Below, in pieces: positions 15,340-23,248 of a DNA stretch of 38,245 nucleotides. The position numbers were made by a program, and so were the translations under genes. Positions within the stretch are counted from its first letter, which is position 1. Every line of letters starts with the position of its first letter. The stretch spans positions 1 through 38,245 of the forward strand of contig MHTS01000009.1 in NCBI GenBank assembly GCA_001824915.1. The letters run 5' to 3'. The notes under the pieces were generated by a model. The model had not been told where the DNA came from. It ran no database searches and worked only from the letters and a program-made list of their open reading frames with translations. The DNA is from Candidatus Wildermuthbacteria bacterium RIFCSPHIGHO2_01_FULL_48_27b. GTDB taxonomy: Bacteria; Patescibacteriota; Minisyncoccia; Minisyncoccales; UBA10102.

Positions 15340-15930
15340 TTATCCGCGGATTTCGAGCAGCGTACCCGGGCGTCCGGGAACCGCTCCCTGTATCGCTAGT
15401 ATATTGTTCTCTTTATCCACCCTCGCGATTTTTAAGTTTTTCACTGTCACCCGTTCTGAACCCATGCGTCCCGGCATCCTCCTGCCTTTGATCACCCGCT
15501 GCGGAAAACGCATTCCTGTGGACCCAAGCGTTCGATGTTCGTGCTTCACGCCATGCGACTGATTTCTGCCTGAAAATCCATGCCGTTTCACGGCACCCTG
15601 AAACCCTTTTCCCTTTGAAATTCCAGAAACTCGCACTATATCCCCCTCTTCGAACACCGAAACGTCGAGCACAATGCCCGCTTCACTCTGCCCCTCTTTC
15701 GTTCGAAATTCCCGAAGCGCAAAAAACGGTTTTTGTTTCCTGGATTTTGTAAGCTTCTTTCTCTTGGTTATTTCCTCAAATCCTACCTGGACTGCGTCGT
15801 ACCCGTCTTTCGCTTTTGTTTTCACTTGCGTAATCTTGCAAGGTCCGGCCTGAACTAAGGTAATGGGAACTACCTTTTCATTCTGGAATATCTGCGTCAT
15901 TCCAATTTTTTTACCTAATATCGCTTTCAT
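15340..15930 (-). CDS. rplC: Ribosomal protein uL3
   Basis: The protein has 196 residues. It starts MKAILGKKIGMTQIF and has KGFQGAVKRHGFSGRNQSHGVKHEHR and the GSTGMRFPQRVIKGRRMPGRMG loop (given here in parts). I chose the ATG at 15930; an in-frame TTG four codons upstream is less likely. A GC-rich hairpin sits just upstream. Confidence 0.97.
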   Translation of the reverse strand: MKAILGKKIGMTQIFQNEKVVPITLVQAGPCKITQVKTKAKDGYDAVQVGFEEITKRKKLTKSRKQKPFFALREFRTKEGQSEAGIVLDVSVFEEGDIVRVSGISKGKGFQGAVKRHGFSGRNQSHGVKHEHRTLGSTGMRFPQRVIKGRRMPGRMGSERVTVKNLKIARVDKENNILAIQGAVPGRPGTLLEIRG

Positions 15931-15944
15931 AACTTCACACAAAA

Positions 15945-15963
15945 CCGGGGGTCTAACCCCCGG
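15945..15963 (-). promoter_or_regulatory. GC-rich hairpin in the rplC leader (possible attenuator)
   Basis: CCGGGGG pairs with CCCCCGG (7 bp, loop of 5). On the minus strand it lies 14 bases before the rplC ATG and is followed by TTTT. It could be a weak terminator after rpsJ or a translational control element for rplC. The spacing leaves the GAAG ribosome site free. Confidence 0.45.
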
Positions 15964-16038
15964 CTTGCGGCCCGCTTTCAGGTTAGTACCTTAGATTTTA
16001 GGCGTTGGTAAAGCAAAAAATCATTTGCTTGTTATATA

Positions 16039-16386
16039 TCACATTTTAATCTCGATGTCTACTCCGGCAGGAAGATTCAAGTTGGTGAGGGCATCGATAA
16101 CTTTCGGATTCGGGCTCAAAATGTCAATCAACCGCTTGTGGGTCCGCATTTCATACTGCTCTCTCGCGTCTTTATGCACAAAAGAAGATCGGTTTACCGT
16201 ATACTTCCGGATGGCGGTCGGAAGAGGCACAGGACCTACCAGCTCACACCCTTGTCTGATCACTGTATCAATAATCTGCTTGCAGGAAGCGTCGATAACC
16301 TTATGGTCATACGCGGAAATCTTAATCCGCAGCTTCTGCTCTATTCCTTTTTCCCCCGCCGCCGGGCGGACTGTCGGTTTTGCCAT
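16039..16386 (-). CDS. rpsJ: Ribosomal protein uS10
   Basis: The protein has 115 residues. The core LRIKISAYDHKVIDASCKQI, GPVPLPTAIRKYTVNRSSFVHKDAREQYEMRTHKR (in parts) and LPAGVDIEIKM is typical. About 12 residues are added at the N-terminus. A strong Shine-Dalgarno site (AAGGAGAA, 16400-16407) lies 13 bases upstream, slightly far. Confidence 0.97.
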   Translation of the reverse strand: MAKPTVRPAAGEKGIEQKLRIKISAYDHKVIDASCKQIIDTVIRQGCELVGPVPLPTAIRKYTVNRSSFVHKDAREQYEMRTHKRLIDILSPNPKVIDALTNLNLPAGVDIEIKM

Positions 16387-16413
16387 TGTCTTTTTGAAGT
16401 TCTCCTTGGGTGC

Positions 16414-16442
16414 AAAACGAAATCCCGATCAACGGGATTTCG
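16414..16442 (-). terminator. Terminator or attenuator between tuf and rpsJ
   Basis: CGAAATCCCG pairs with CGGGATTTCG (10 bp, loop of 5) on the minus strand, followed by TTTT only. It probably trims the very strong tuf transcription before rpsJ, with partial read-through. Confidence 0.6.
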
Positions 16443-16451
16443 CGATATTCA

Positions 16452-17645
16452 CTACTGTATAATCTTCGTTACTACTCCCGCGCCAACCGTTTTGCCTCCT
16501 TCGCGAATTGCGAATCGCTGTTGCGCTTCCATTGCGATTGGCACCAAAAGTTTTACTTTAAAGGTAATAGTATCGCCGGGCATTACCATCTCGGTTCCCT
16601 CTGGCAATTCAACCTCTCCTGTTACATCGGTCGTTCGGAAATAGAACTGGGGCTTGTATCCCTTAAAGAACGGGGTGTGCCGTCCGCCCTCTTCTTTAGT
16701 CAAAATATATACTTCCGCGTCAAATTCGGTGTGGGGCGTAACCGAACCCGGTTTTGCCAATACTTGTCCGCGCTCAACGTCCTCTTTTTTCAACCCGCGA
16801 AGCAAGATCCCCACGTTGTCACCCGCCCTTCCTTCGTCCAACATCTTATTGAACATTTCCGCGCTTACGGCTACCGTCTTTGCGGTAGGCTTAATGCCCA
16901 CAATTTCAATCTCGTCGTTTGGCCGAATAACTCCTCTTTCAATTCTTCCCGTTGCGACCGTCCCCCGCCCCTCAATGGAGAATACGTCTTCCACCGCCAT
17001 TAAGAATGGCTTGTCGATTTCACGCACCGGCTCTGGGACATTTTCGTCCACCGCCTTCATCAAGTCCAGAATTGGCTTCGCGACTTCATCGTCCGCGGAC
17101 TTAGCTTCCAACGCTTTTAAGGCAGACCCGCGAATAATAGGTACCGTATCGCCGGGGAAATTGTATTTGTTCAGCAATTCCCGTATTTCCGATTCCACAA
17201 GATCAATAATTTCCGGATCATCCACCATATCAACTTTGTTCAAAAACACTACCACATAAGGCAGACCAACCTGACGAGCAAGCAAAATGTGCTCTCTCGT
17301 TTGGGGCATAGGACCATCAGGAGCGGAAACCACCAAAATCGCCCCGTCCATTTGGGCGGCTCCCGTAATCATATTTTTAATGTAGTCGGCATGTCCCGGC
17401 GCGTCGATGTGCGCGTAGTGGCGTTTTTCCGTTTCGTACTCCAAATGAGTAAGCGAAATAGTAATGCCTCTCTGCTTCTCTTCGGGCGCAGAATCGATTT
17501 GGTCTACGCTCTTTTCGGTTACAGCGAATCCTTTGAGCTTTAGCACATGAAGGATTGCCGCAGACAACGTGGTTTTCCCATGGTCAACGTGGCCAATGGT
17601 GCCGACATTGACGTGGGGTTTGGTTCGTTGAAATTTTCCGGCCAT
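16452..17645 (-). CDS. tuf: Elongation factor Tu
   Basis: This GTPase has 397 residues and brings aminoacyl-tRNA to the ribosome. G motifs are GHVDHGKTT (residues about 18-26), DAPGH, NKVD and SAL. Domains 2 and 3 are complete ([28 protein letters not shown]). It has its own promoter inside the end of the upstream gene. Confidence 0.98.
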   Translation of the reverse strand: MAGKFQRTKPHVNVGTIGHVDHGKTTLSAAILHVLKLKGFAVTEKSVDQIDSAPEEKQRGITISLTHLEYETEKRHYAHIDAPGHADYIKNMITGAAQMDGAILVVSAPDGPMPQTREHILLARQVGLPYVVVFLNKVDMVDDPEIIDLVESEIRELLNKYNFPGDTVPIIRGSALKALEAKSADDEVAKPILDLMKAVDENVPEPVREIDKPFLMAVEDVFSIEGRGTVATGRIERGVIRPNDEIEIVGIKPTAKTVAVSAEMFNKMLDEGRAGDNVGILLRGLKKEDVERGQVLAKPGSVTPHTEFDAEVYILTKEEGGRHTPFFKGYKPQFYFRTTDVTGEVELPEGTEMVMPGDTITFKVKLLVPIAMEAQQRFAIREGGKTVGAGVVTKIIQ

Positions 17646-17680
17646 AGAAATATTTTTTAATTAGTTTTAGTTATTGAATC

Positions 17681-17709
17681 AGTATACGCTCAAAGCGGCA
17701 AATCGTCAA
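17681..17709 (-). promoter_or_regulatory. tuf promoter, inside the upstream gene
   Basis: TTGACG, a 17-base spacer, and TATACT on the minus strand. The -35 box overlaps the codons for the IDDLPL tail of the preceding small gene. The start site would be near 17674, giving a leader of about 28 bases. Confidence 0.6.
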
Positions 17710-17947
17710 TGCTAAGCTCTTCTGTTTTTTCCTCCACGCGCGGAGGAGTCGGACGCAAAGCCTGCTCTGTCTGTACAGAAGGAGCCCTTTCCTCTTGGAA
17801 TGCGCTCTGGCTCAGCCTCGACTCGGGCCGTGGGGCGCGCCGCCATTCCTCAAAAGACATAATCACCATCTGGGGCTTGTTATTCTCCACGATAACTATT
17901 TTACCCCCTTCCCTTTTTATAATTTCTTTGATCTCGTTTAAATCCAT
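17690..17947 (-). CDS. Small Phd/YefM-like protein with an SSB-like acidic tail
   Basis: The protein has 85 residues. Residues 1-36 (IKEIIKREGGKIVIVENNKPQMVIMSFEEW, in parts) resemble the N-terminal DNA-binding domain of Phd/YefM antitoxins. A Pro/Gln/Glu-rich linker follows, and the last residues are ELSIDDLPL, which resembles the acidic tip of single-stranded-DNA-binding protein (DDxPF type). No toxin gene is next to it. It starts 3 bases after the fusA stop, so it is translated with the str operon. Its function is unknown; a regulator that docks on partners through its tail is one idea, not shown by sequence. Confidence 0.7.
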   Translation of the reverse strand: MDLNEIKEIIKREGGKIVIVENNKPQMVIMSFEEWRRAPRPESRLSQSAFQEERAPSVQTEQALRPTPPRVEEKTEELSIDDLPL

Positions 17948-17950
17948 ATA

Positions 17951-20026
17951 TTATCTTCGCTTACCCTCAATAACTTCCTGCGTAATATTCGCAGGCACTT
18001 CCTCATATCGCTCAAACTCCATAGTAAAGGTTCCCCGGCCTTCCGTCAAGGAACGAAGATTGGTTGCGTATCCAAACATTTCTCTCAAAGGGACTTTCGC
18101 CTTAATGACTTTTAGATCAATTCGGTCTTCTGTTTCCTCGATGCGCCCGCGTCTTGAAGAAAGGTCGCCGATAACGTCTCCGAGGAAATCAGCGGGGCAA
18201 GTCACTTCCAAATGCATCACGGGTTCTAGCAGCACCAGACTCGCCTTTTTTGCAGCGTCCTGAAAGGCCATGGAGGCAGCAATCTTAAAAGCAAATTCAG
18301 AAGAGTCCACCTCATGGTACGAACCGTCGTATAGCGTAGCTTTGACATCAATCACGGGATAGCCGGCCAAAACACCTTTATCCATTGCCTCCTGAACACC
18401 TTTCTGCACAGCCGGAATATATTCCCTGGGAATCGCGGCCCCCTTGATCGCGTCAACGAATTCAAAACCCTCTCCTTCTGCTTTGGGTTCCACGCGCAAA
18501 AGCACATGCCCGTATTGGCCGCGCCCGCCCGATTGGCGCACATATTTGGTTTCGGCCTCCGCCTTGGCTCTAATTGTTTCCTTATACGCCACTTGCGGAC
18601 GCCCCACGGCAGCTCCCACCCCAAACTCTCGTTTCATACGGTCAACAATAATTTCCAAATGCAATTCTCCCATGCCCGAGATTATAGTCTCTCCCGTTTC
18701 CAAATCCGAGTTCACGCGGAACGTAGGATCTTCTTCTGACAATCGGTGCAAAGCAAAACCCATTTTCTCCTGATCGGCCTTGGTTTTGGGCTCGATGCGA
18801 ATCGAAATCACGGGTTCCGGGAATGAAATTTTCTCCAACACAATGGGCGTAGATTCCGCGCTTAAAGTATGCCCCGTACTCGTGTTCTTCAAACCTACCG
18901 TAGCCGCGATATCTCCGGCATATAGCTCATCCACCTCTTCGCGCTCGGCCGCGTGCATGCGCAAAATACGGCTGATGCGCTCTTTCTCTCCGGTCGTAGT
19001 ATTAAGCAGATACGAACCTTTCTTCAAAGTGCCCGAATACACGCGAAAATACGTTAATGTCCCCACATATGGATCGGACGCCACCTTAAACGCAAGCGCA
19101 GAAAATAGTTCTGAATCCAAAGGTTTCCTAGAAATCTTCTCTCCGGTCTTTGGATCTATGCCTTCAATAGCCGGAACGTCAGCCGGACTTGGCAAATAAT
19201 CAACTACGCCGTCGAGAACGGGCTGGACTCCCATATTCTTTAAGGCAGAACCCGTGAATACCGGCACCAGTTTATTGGCGAGAGTCGCTTTACGAAGAAC
19301 TTTTTTCAAATCTTCCACCACAAGCTCTTCCCCGCCGACATACTTTTCCATTAAAGCCTCATCTTCCGCGGCGATTTTTTCCAGCGCCTTGTCGCGCCAC
19401 TCTTTCGCGCGCGCTTGGAGTTCTGCGGGAATTTCTTCTTTTCGGACAATCTGGCCGAAGTCACCATCAAAATACACGGCTTTCATTTCCAGCAGATCGA
19501 TAACCCCTTTAAGTTCACCTTCCTCGCCAATGGGAATTTGAAGCGCAACCGCATCCTTCGTAAGTTTTTTCCAAATAGAACCTAGACTTTTTTCAAACGA
19601 CGCGCCCATGCGATCAATCTTGTTGATAAAACAAATGCGCGGCACGAGAAATTTGTCTGCTTGGCGCCATACGGTTTCAGATTGGGGCTCTACGCCGGCT
19701 ACGCCGTCAAAGATCACGACCGCGCCGTCGAGTACTCGCAAAGAACGCTGCACCTCTGCCGTAAAGTCAATATGCCCGGGCGTGTCGATAATGTTAATCC
19801 GGTGATCCGCCCAAAAACACGTGATGGCGGCAGAAGTAATAGTAATGCCCCGTTCTCTCTCTTGGACCATCCAGTCCATAACGGTAGTCCCCTCATGCAC
19901 CTCGCCTATTTTATGGGAAATTCCTGTATAAAACAAAACGCGCTCGGTACTCGTAGTTTTTCCGGCATCAATATGCGCGATAATGCCAATATTCCGGTAC
20001 TTCTCTATTGGATACTGCCGGGGCAT
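17951..20026 (-). CDS. fusA: Elongation factor G
   Basis: This translocation GTPase has 691 residues. It has [24 protein letters not shown] and NKIDR, then domains II-V with a [14 protein letters not shown] block in domain IV and the C-terminal [20 protein letters not shown]. Length and all domains are normal. It starts 2 bases after rpsG. Confidence 0.98.
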   Translation of the reverse strand: MPRQYPIEKYRNIGIIAHIDAGKTTSTERVLFYTGISHKIGEVHEGTTVMDWMVQERERGITITSAAITCFWADHRINIIDTPGHIDFTAEVQRSLRVLDGAVVIFDGVAGVEPQSETVWRQADKFLVPRICFINKIDRMGASFEKSLGSIWKKLTKDAVALQIPIGEEGELKGVIDLLEMKAVYFDGDFGQIVRKEEIPAELQARAKEWRDKALEKIAAEDEALMEKYVGGEELVVEDLKKVLRKATLANKLVPVFTGSALKNMGVQPVLDGVVDYLPSPADVPAIEGIDPKTGEKISRKPLDSELFSALAFKVASDPYVGTLTYFRVYSGTLKKGSYLLNTTTGEKERISRILRMHAAEREEVDELYAGDIAATVGLKNTSTGHTLSAESTPIVLEKISFPEPVISIRIEPKTKADQEKMGFALHRLSEEDPTFRVNSDLETGETIISGMGELHLEIIVDRMKREFGVGAAVGRPQVAYKETIRAKAEAETKYVRQSGGRGQYGHVLLRVEPKAEGEGFEFVDAIKGAAIPREYIPAVQKGVQEAMDKGVLAGYPVIDVKATLYDGSYHEVDSSEFAFKIAASMAFQDAAKKASLVLLEPVMHLEVTCPADFLGDVIGDLSSRRGRIEETEDRIDLKVIKAKVPLREMFGYATNLRSLTEGRGTFTMEFERYEEVPANITQEVIEGKRR

Positions 20027-20028
20027 AG

Positions 20029-20448
20029 TTAGTGCGCGAAATGAGCAAAGGCCCTGTTGGCTTCAGCCATACGGTGCATGTCTTCTTTCTTTTTTACCGC
20101 GGACCCTTCGTTTTTGGAAGCCGCGAGCAATTCGTCCGCAAGCTTCACTTTCATCGGCTTTCCCTTCTTTGATTTTGCGGCGGCCAAAATCCACTTCATC
20201 GCCAAACTCACCTGTTTCTCGGGCTTTACCTCCATAGGCACCTGATAGGTAGCTCCCCCTACTCTTCTCGAACGCACCTGCACCAAAGGCGAGCTGTTCC
20301 CGATTGCTTTTTGGAATATTTCCAGAGGATCTTTTTTCGCTTGTGTTTTTATCAAGTCAAAAGCGCCGTACACGATTTTCCGCGCTATGGTTTTCTTTCC
20401 GCGCCTCATCACTTGGTTGATAAACTTTTCCACTATCACGTCTTCCAT
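20029..20448 (-). CDS. rpsG: Ribosomal protein uS7, shortened N-terminus
   Basis: The protein has 139 residues. The core [35 protein letters not shown] and [13 protein letters not shown] is intact. The usual first 15-20 basic residues (RRxxAxKRxxxPDPxYxS) are missing. An in-frame TAA lies 12 bases before the ATG, so no longer start is possible. uS7 starts assembly of the 30S head; the lost part normally touches rRNA and the E-site region. Confidence 0.96.
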   Translation of the reverse strand: MEDVIVEKFINQVMRRGKKTIARKIVYGAFDLIKTQAKKDPLEIFQKAIGNSSPLVQVRSRRVGGATYQVPMEVKPEKQVSLAMKWILAAAKSKKGKPMKVKLADELLAASKNEGSAVKKKEDMHRMAEANRAFAHFAH

Positions 20449-20457
20449 AAAATTACG

Positions 20458-20874
20458 TTAGCCCTTTTTCTCGCGCTTTGCCCCGTACTTTGATCGCTCC
20501 TGTTTTCTCTTTTCGACTCCTCCCGCGTCCAGTACCCCTCGAACAATGTGATATCGAACTCCAGGCAAGTCCTTTACGCGTCCGCCCCGAATAAGGACAA
20601 TTGAGTGCTCTTGCAGCTTATGTCCTATCCCCGGGATATACGCGGTCACTTCCATACCATTGGACAAACGTACCCGCGCCACCTTTCGGAGCGCAGAGTT
20701 AGGCTTTTTGGGAGTTACGGTGAATACGCGCAAACATACTCCTCGTTTGAATGGAGAGGGGTAGTACACCGCGCGGTTTCTTTGGGGGCGAAAACCAAAA
20801 GTCAAAGCAGGCGTCTTGTCTTTTTTTACTGCTTTCTTCCTCGGGTTTTTTATTAGCTGCCGAATTGTTGGCAT
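20458..20874 (-). CDS. rpsL: Ribosomal protein uS12
   Basis: This decoding-centre protein has 138 residues. It starts [15 protein letters not shown] and has [22 protein letters not shown] with the lysine linked to streptomycin resistance, [18 protein letters not shown] and [14 protein letters not shown]. It is the first gene of the str operon. Confidence 0.98.
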   Translation of the reverse strand: MPTIRQLIKNPRKKAVKKDKTPALTFGFRPQRNRAVYYPSPFKRGVCLRVFTVTPKKPNSALRKVARVRLSNGMEVTAYIPGIGHKLQEHSIVLIRGGRVKDLPGVRYHIVRGVLDAGGVEKRKQERSKYGAKREKKG

Positions 20875-20883
20875 ATCGCGATT

Positions 20884-20912
20884 AATGTATCAATTTATAG
20901 AGTCTGTGTCAA
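20884..20912 (-). promoter_or_regulatory. str operon promoter with a very short leader
   Basis: A perfect -35 TTGACA, a 17-base spacer, and the extended -10 TGATACATT on the minus strand. The -10 box ends 9 bases before the rpsL ATG, so the leader would be only 2-3 bases. This is unusual for a highly expressed ribosomal operon. Confidence 0.65.
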
Positions 20913-20917
20913 TAAAG

Positions 20918-21550
20918 TTAGAAACCCACAATGAGGCGGAAGAACCATTCAATGGGAATAGTAAGAAATCGAAACAGGAAAAATATGAAAAAAAGGAGGA
21001 TAAAGAGGCCGTATTGGAGAAGGAATTGCCGCACGACATCCAGAGAGCGCGGCAGAAAATCAAATAAAACGTGGGAACCATCGAGTGGCGGAATTGGCAG
21101 CAGGTTAAAGATGGCGAGAACCAAATTCAGCAGCACAATTTGCCCGAAAAGCTCAATAAGCGCCGGAGAAATTTCGGCAAGCGGCGCCCCAAAAAAACGC
21201 AGCAAAAGCCCGAAGAAGATGGCTATGGCGAGATTCGCGCCGGGCCCGGCAAAACTTACTTTGGCAGAACCATATTTCTTGTCGCGAAAGTTATACGGAT
21301 TCACCGGTACGGGCTTTGCCCAACCGAACAAGAATGGGCTTGAAAAAAGAACTAAAAGAAGAGGTACGGCCACGGATCCGATGGGATCAATATGAGGAAT
21401 GGGATTGATAGTAAGCCGGCCCGCCTGTTTTGCCGTGGAATCTCCCAAAGACAAAGCCGTATACCCGTGCGCTACTTCGTGAAGGATCACGGACATTAAA
21501 AGGATCACGAGGTAAAACAAAACCGAAACAGGATCCATAAATTTAAGCAT
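20918..21550 (-). CDS. Site-2 protease-like membrane metalloprotease (M50)
   Basis: The protein has 210 residues and about five or six membrane segments. The zinc motif HEVAHG is at about residues 24-29 of the chosen start and the second motif, NLLPIPPLDGSH, is in the fourth segment. These peptidases cut proteins inside the membrane, often releasing transcription regulators. No PDZ domain is present, so it is the short rhomboid-like subgroup seen in many bacteria. I start at the ATG at 21550; one at 21538 (MDPVSVLFY) is also possible. It is convergent with nothing and faces away from rpmB. Confidence 0.88.
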   Translation of the reverse strand: MLKFMDPVSVLFYLVILLMSVILHEVAHGYTALSLGDSTAKQAGRLTINPIPHIDPIGSVAVPLLLVLFSSPFLFGWAKPVPVNPYNFRDKKYGSAKVSFAGPGANLAIAIFFGLLLRFFGAPLAEISPALIELFGQIVLLNLVLAIFNLLPIPPLDGSHVLFDFLPRSLDVVRQFLLQYGLFILLFFIFFLFRFLTIPIEWFFRLIVGF

Positions 21551-21609
21551 AGCACGCTTTGTTTTTTGTATCCAGTGTTTCGAGTTTCGTATTTCGAATT
21601 TTCGCACTT

Positions 21610-21636
21610 GCAGAAAGCATTGCTTTCTGCTACAGT
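21610..21636 (+). promoter_or_regulatory. Palindrome-containing promoter of rpmB
   Basis: A perfect 9-bp inverted repeat GCAGAAAGC-ATT-GCTTTCTGC (21610-21630) fills the spacer between TTGCAG (21609-21614) and TACAGT (21631-21636). The ATG of rpmB is 8 bases after the -10 box. The palindrome looks like an operator; flanking GCAC/GTGC adds to the symmetry. Confidence 0.45.
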
Positions 21637-21644
21637 GCGGTTAT

Positions 21645-21833
21645 ATGGCACAAGCATGCGCGATTTGCGGAAAAACAAAAAATATGGCCTGGCGCCTTGT
21701 AAAACTCCGAGGAAAATACAATCCTACTGTTAAACACGCGCAGAAACCAAACCTGCAATGGATGGCTCTGCCCGGCGGCGGGCGCATTAAAGCCTGCACC
21801 AAATGCATGAAGGCTGCCGCAAAAGCAGGATAG
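21645..21833 (+). CDS. rpmB: Ribosomal protein bL28, zinc-ribbon form
   Basis: The protein has 62 residues. It starts AQACAICGKTKNM and has KPNLQWMALPGGGRIKACTKC near the C-terminus (in parts). Cys5, Cys8, Cys51 and Cys54 can bind zinc. It is a separate unit with its own promoter and is followed by tRNA-Pro. Confidence 0.93.
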   Translation: MAQACAICGKTKNMAWRLVKLRGKYNPTVKHAQKPNLQWMALPGGGRIKACTKCMKAAAKAG

Positions 21834-21852
21834 GTTTTGCGTAATCCAAACC

Positions 21853-21926
21853 CGGAGTGTAGTATAGCGGCAGTATACACCCTTGGGGTGGGTGCGACCC
21901 GGGTTCGACTCCCGGCACTCCGACCA
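21853..21926 (+). tRNA. tRNA-Pro (anticodon GGG)
   Basis: The acceptor CGGAGTG (21853-21859) pairs with CACTCCG (21916-21922). The anticodon stem is CACCC/GGGTG with the loop TTGGGGT, so the anticodon is GGG and T33 is correct. The T loop is GGGTTCGACTCCC. The discriminator A is followed by an encoded CCA (21924-21926). It reads the proline codon CCC (and CCU by wobble). Confidence 0.95.
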
Positions 21927-21941
21927 ATTCAGACATTCTCC

Positions 21942-22862
21942 ATGACAAAAATCTACTACAAGGCAGTACGAGAACATCGCCTCGTCGAGCTTGCCGATTT
22001 TAAAGTCGGCTCGTGGATTTATGCCGAGAACCCTACCCAAGACGAGTTGGATTCTTTGGCGCGCAACTTATCTTTGAATCGAGATCTGCTGGGAGACTCC
22101 ATAGACCCCTATGAAGTTCCCCGCGTAGAACGTGACAACGCGATAACATACGTTTTCACCCGAGTCCCTCATGCGGAAGCCTTGCAAACAACCACCACTC
22201 CTTTGTTGATTGCCATAGGGGCAGATTTTGTTTTAACCGTTTCCCGATCTCCCTTGCCATTTCTTACCAAATTTCAGGAAGAGAAAATAGAATTCTACAC
22301 TACGCAAAAAACCAAATTCTTCCTGCAGCTGTTTTCTGAAATAAACAATATTTACGCTTTCTTCGTCAACGACATTGCCAGAAAAGTCCGCAGCATCACG
22401 GTACGCTTGGAAAGCATCGGCAACAAAGAGGTAAAACAATTTGTCGTGTTTGAAAGCTCTCTGAACGACTTTCTTGCCGCTTTAATTCCTATGAACACCT
22501 CTTTGAGCAATCTTTTGTCGGGAAAATTTCTCCAGCTTTATGAACAAGATCATGAACTGGTGCAAGATCTTGTGCTTTCCAACCATCAGCTGGTGGAACT
22601 TTGCCAATCCAATATGAAAAGCATTGGGAACATACGGGAGGGGTACTCGGCCATTTTAACCAACGAGCTAAGCAGAGTTATTAAATTTCTCACTTCTCTG
22701 ACCGTTATCTTAACCATTCCCATTACCATCACCGCTTTCTACAGCATGAATGTGCGCCTTCCGTTTGGCGAGTCACCCGTCGCGTTCTATACAATTGTAT
22801 CTGCGGTGTTGCTCATTGCCCTCACGCTGTTGGTAGTATTTTTCAAGAAACGCTGGCTGTAA
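21942..22862 (+). CDS. corA: CorA-family divalent cation transporter with an SMN motif
   Basis: The protein has 306 residues: a cytoplasmic N-terminal domain, a long helix, and two C-terminal membrane segments (about 245-265 and 280-300). It takes up Mg2+ or a similar cation. The pore signature normally reads GMN at the end of the first segment; here it is YSMNVRLPFG, with Ser in place of Gly. The start is the ATG at 21942, 15 bases after the tRNA, which rules out a longer frame that would overlap the tRNA. It may be read from the rpmB-tRNA transcript. Confidence 0.88.
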   Translation: MTKIYYKAVREHRLVELADFKVGSWIYAENPTQDELDSLARNLSLNRDLLGDSIDPYEVPRVERDNAITYVFTRVPHAEALQTTTTPLLIAIGADFVLTVSRSPLPFLTKFQEEKIEFYTTQKTKFFLQLFSEINNIYAFFVNDIARKVRSITVRLESIGNKEVKQFVVFESSLNDFLAALIPMNTSLSNLLSGKFLQLYEQDHELVQDLVLSNHQLVELCQSNMKSIGNIREGYSAILTNELSRVIKFLTSLTVILTIPITITAFYSMNVRLPFGESPVAFYTIVSAVLLIALTLLVVFFKKRWL

Positions 22863-22865
22863 AAC

Positions 22866-22897
22866 AAAATCCCCGCTCACGCGGGGATTTTGTTTTT
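22866..22897. terminator. Bidirectional terminator between corA and the HU gene
   Basis: AAAATCCCCGC pairs with GCGGGGATTTT (11 bp, loop TCAC). There are T runs on both strands (TTTTGTTTTT on plus, TTTTGTTTT on minus), so it ends both converging genes. Confidence 0.85.
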
Positions 22898-22903
22898 GCC
22901 GTT

Positions 22904-23176
22904 TTACTTTACCGCATCCTTTAACCCTTTCCCTGCCCTGAACTTGGGCACGGTCGTCGCGGGAATGTTGATTTTTTCTCCGGTCGCCGGATTTCTTCCT
23001 TCGCGCGCGGCGCGGCGCGAAGTCTGAAACGTACCAAATCCGGTAAGCGCAACTGCTTTCCCTTTTCGAAGAGTATCGGTAATGCTACCTAAAAACGCGT
23101 CGAGCGCCTCGCCCGCCTGCTTCTTGGTAATGCTGGCTTTCTGAGCCATGGCTTCGAGAAGCTGTTCTTTGTTCAT
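22904..23176 (-). CDS. HU-type DNA-binding protein
   Basis: The protein has 90 residues. It has LLEAMAQKASITKKQAGEAL, VALTGFGTFQTSRRAAREGRNPATGEKINIPA (in parts) and VPKFRAGKGLKDAV. The Pro in the beta arm (NPATG) is the one that intercalates in DNA. It compacts the nucleoid. Confidence 0.97.
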   Translation of the reverse strand: MNKEQLLEAMAQKASITKKQAGEALDAFLGSITDTLRKGKAVALTGFGTFQTSRRAAREGRNPATGEKINIPATTVPKFRAGKGLKDAVK

Positions 23177-23218
23177 CCTTACTATGAGCTATGTTTATAA
23201 ACGCAAACTAAAATCGAC

Positions 23219-23247
23219 TTTATACCAATCATTAGTATACCAGCCAA
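23219..23247 (-). promoter_or_regulatory. Promoter of the HU gene
   Basis: TTGGCT, a 17-base spacer, and the extended -10 TGGTATAAA on the minus strand. It overlaps the stop codon region of the upstream gene (23249). The leader is about 35 bases long. Confidence 0.6.
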
Positions 23248-23248
23248 T

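Noticed and set aside
17690-17947. A complete toxin-antitoxin module
   Set aside because: Only an antitoxin-like domain is present; the neighbours are fusA and tuf, with no toxin.
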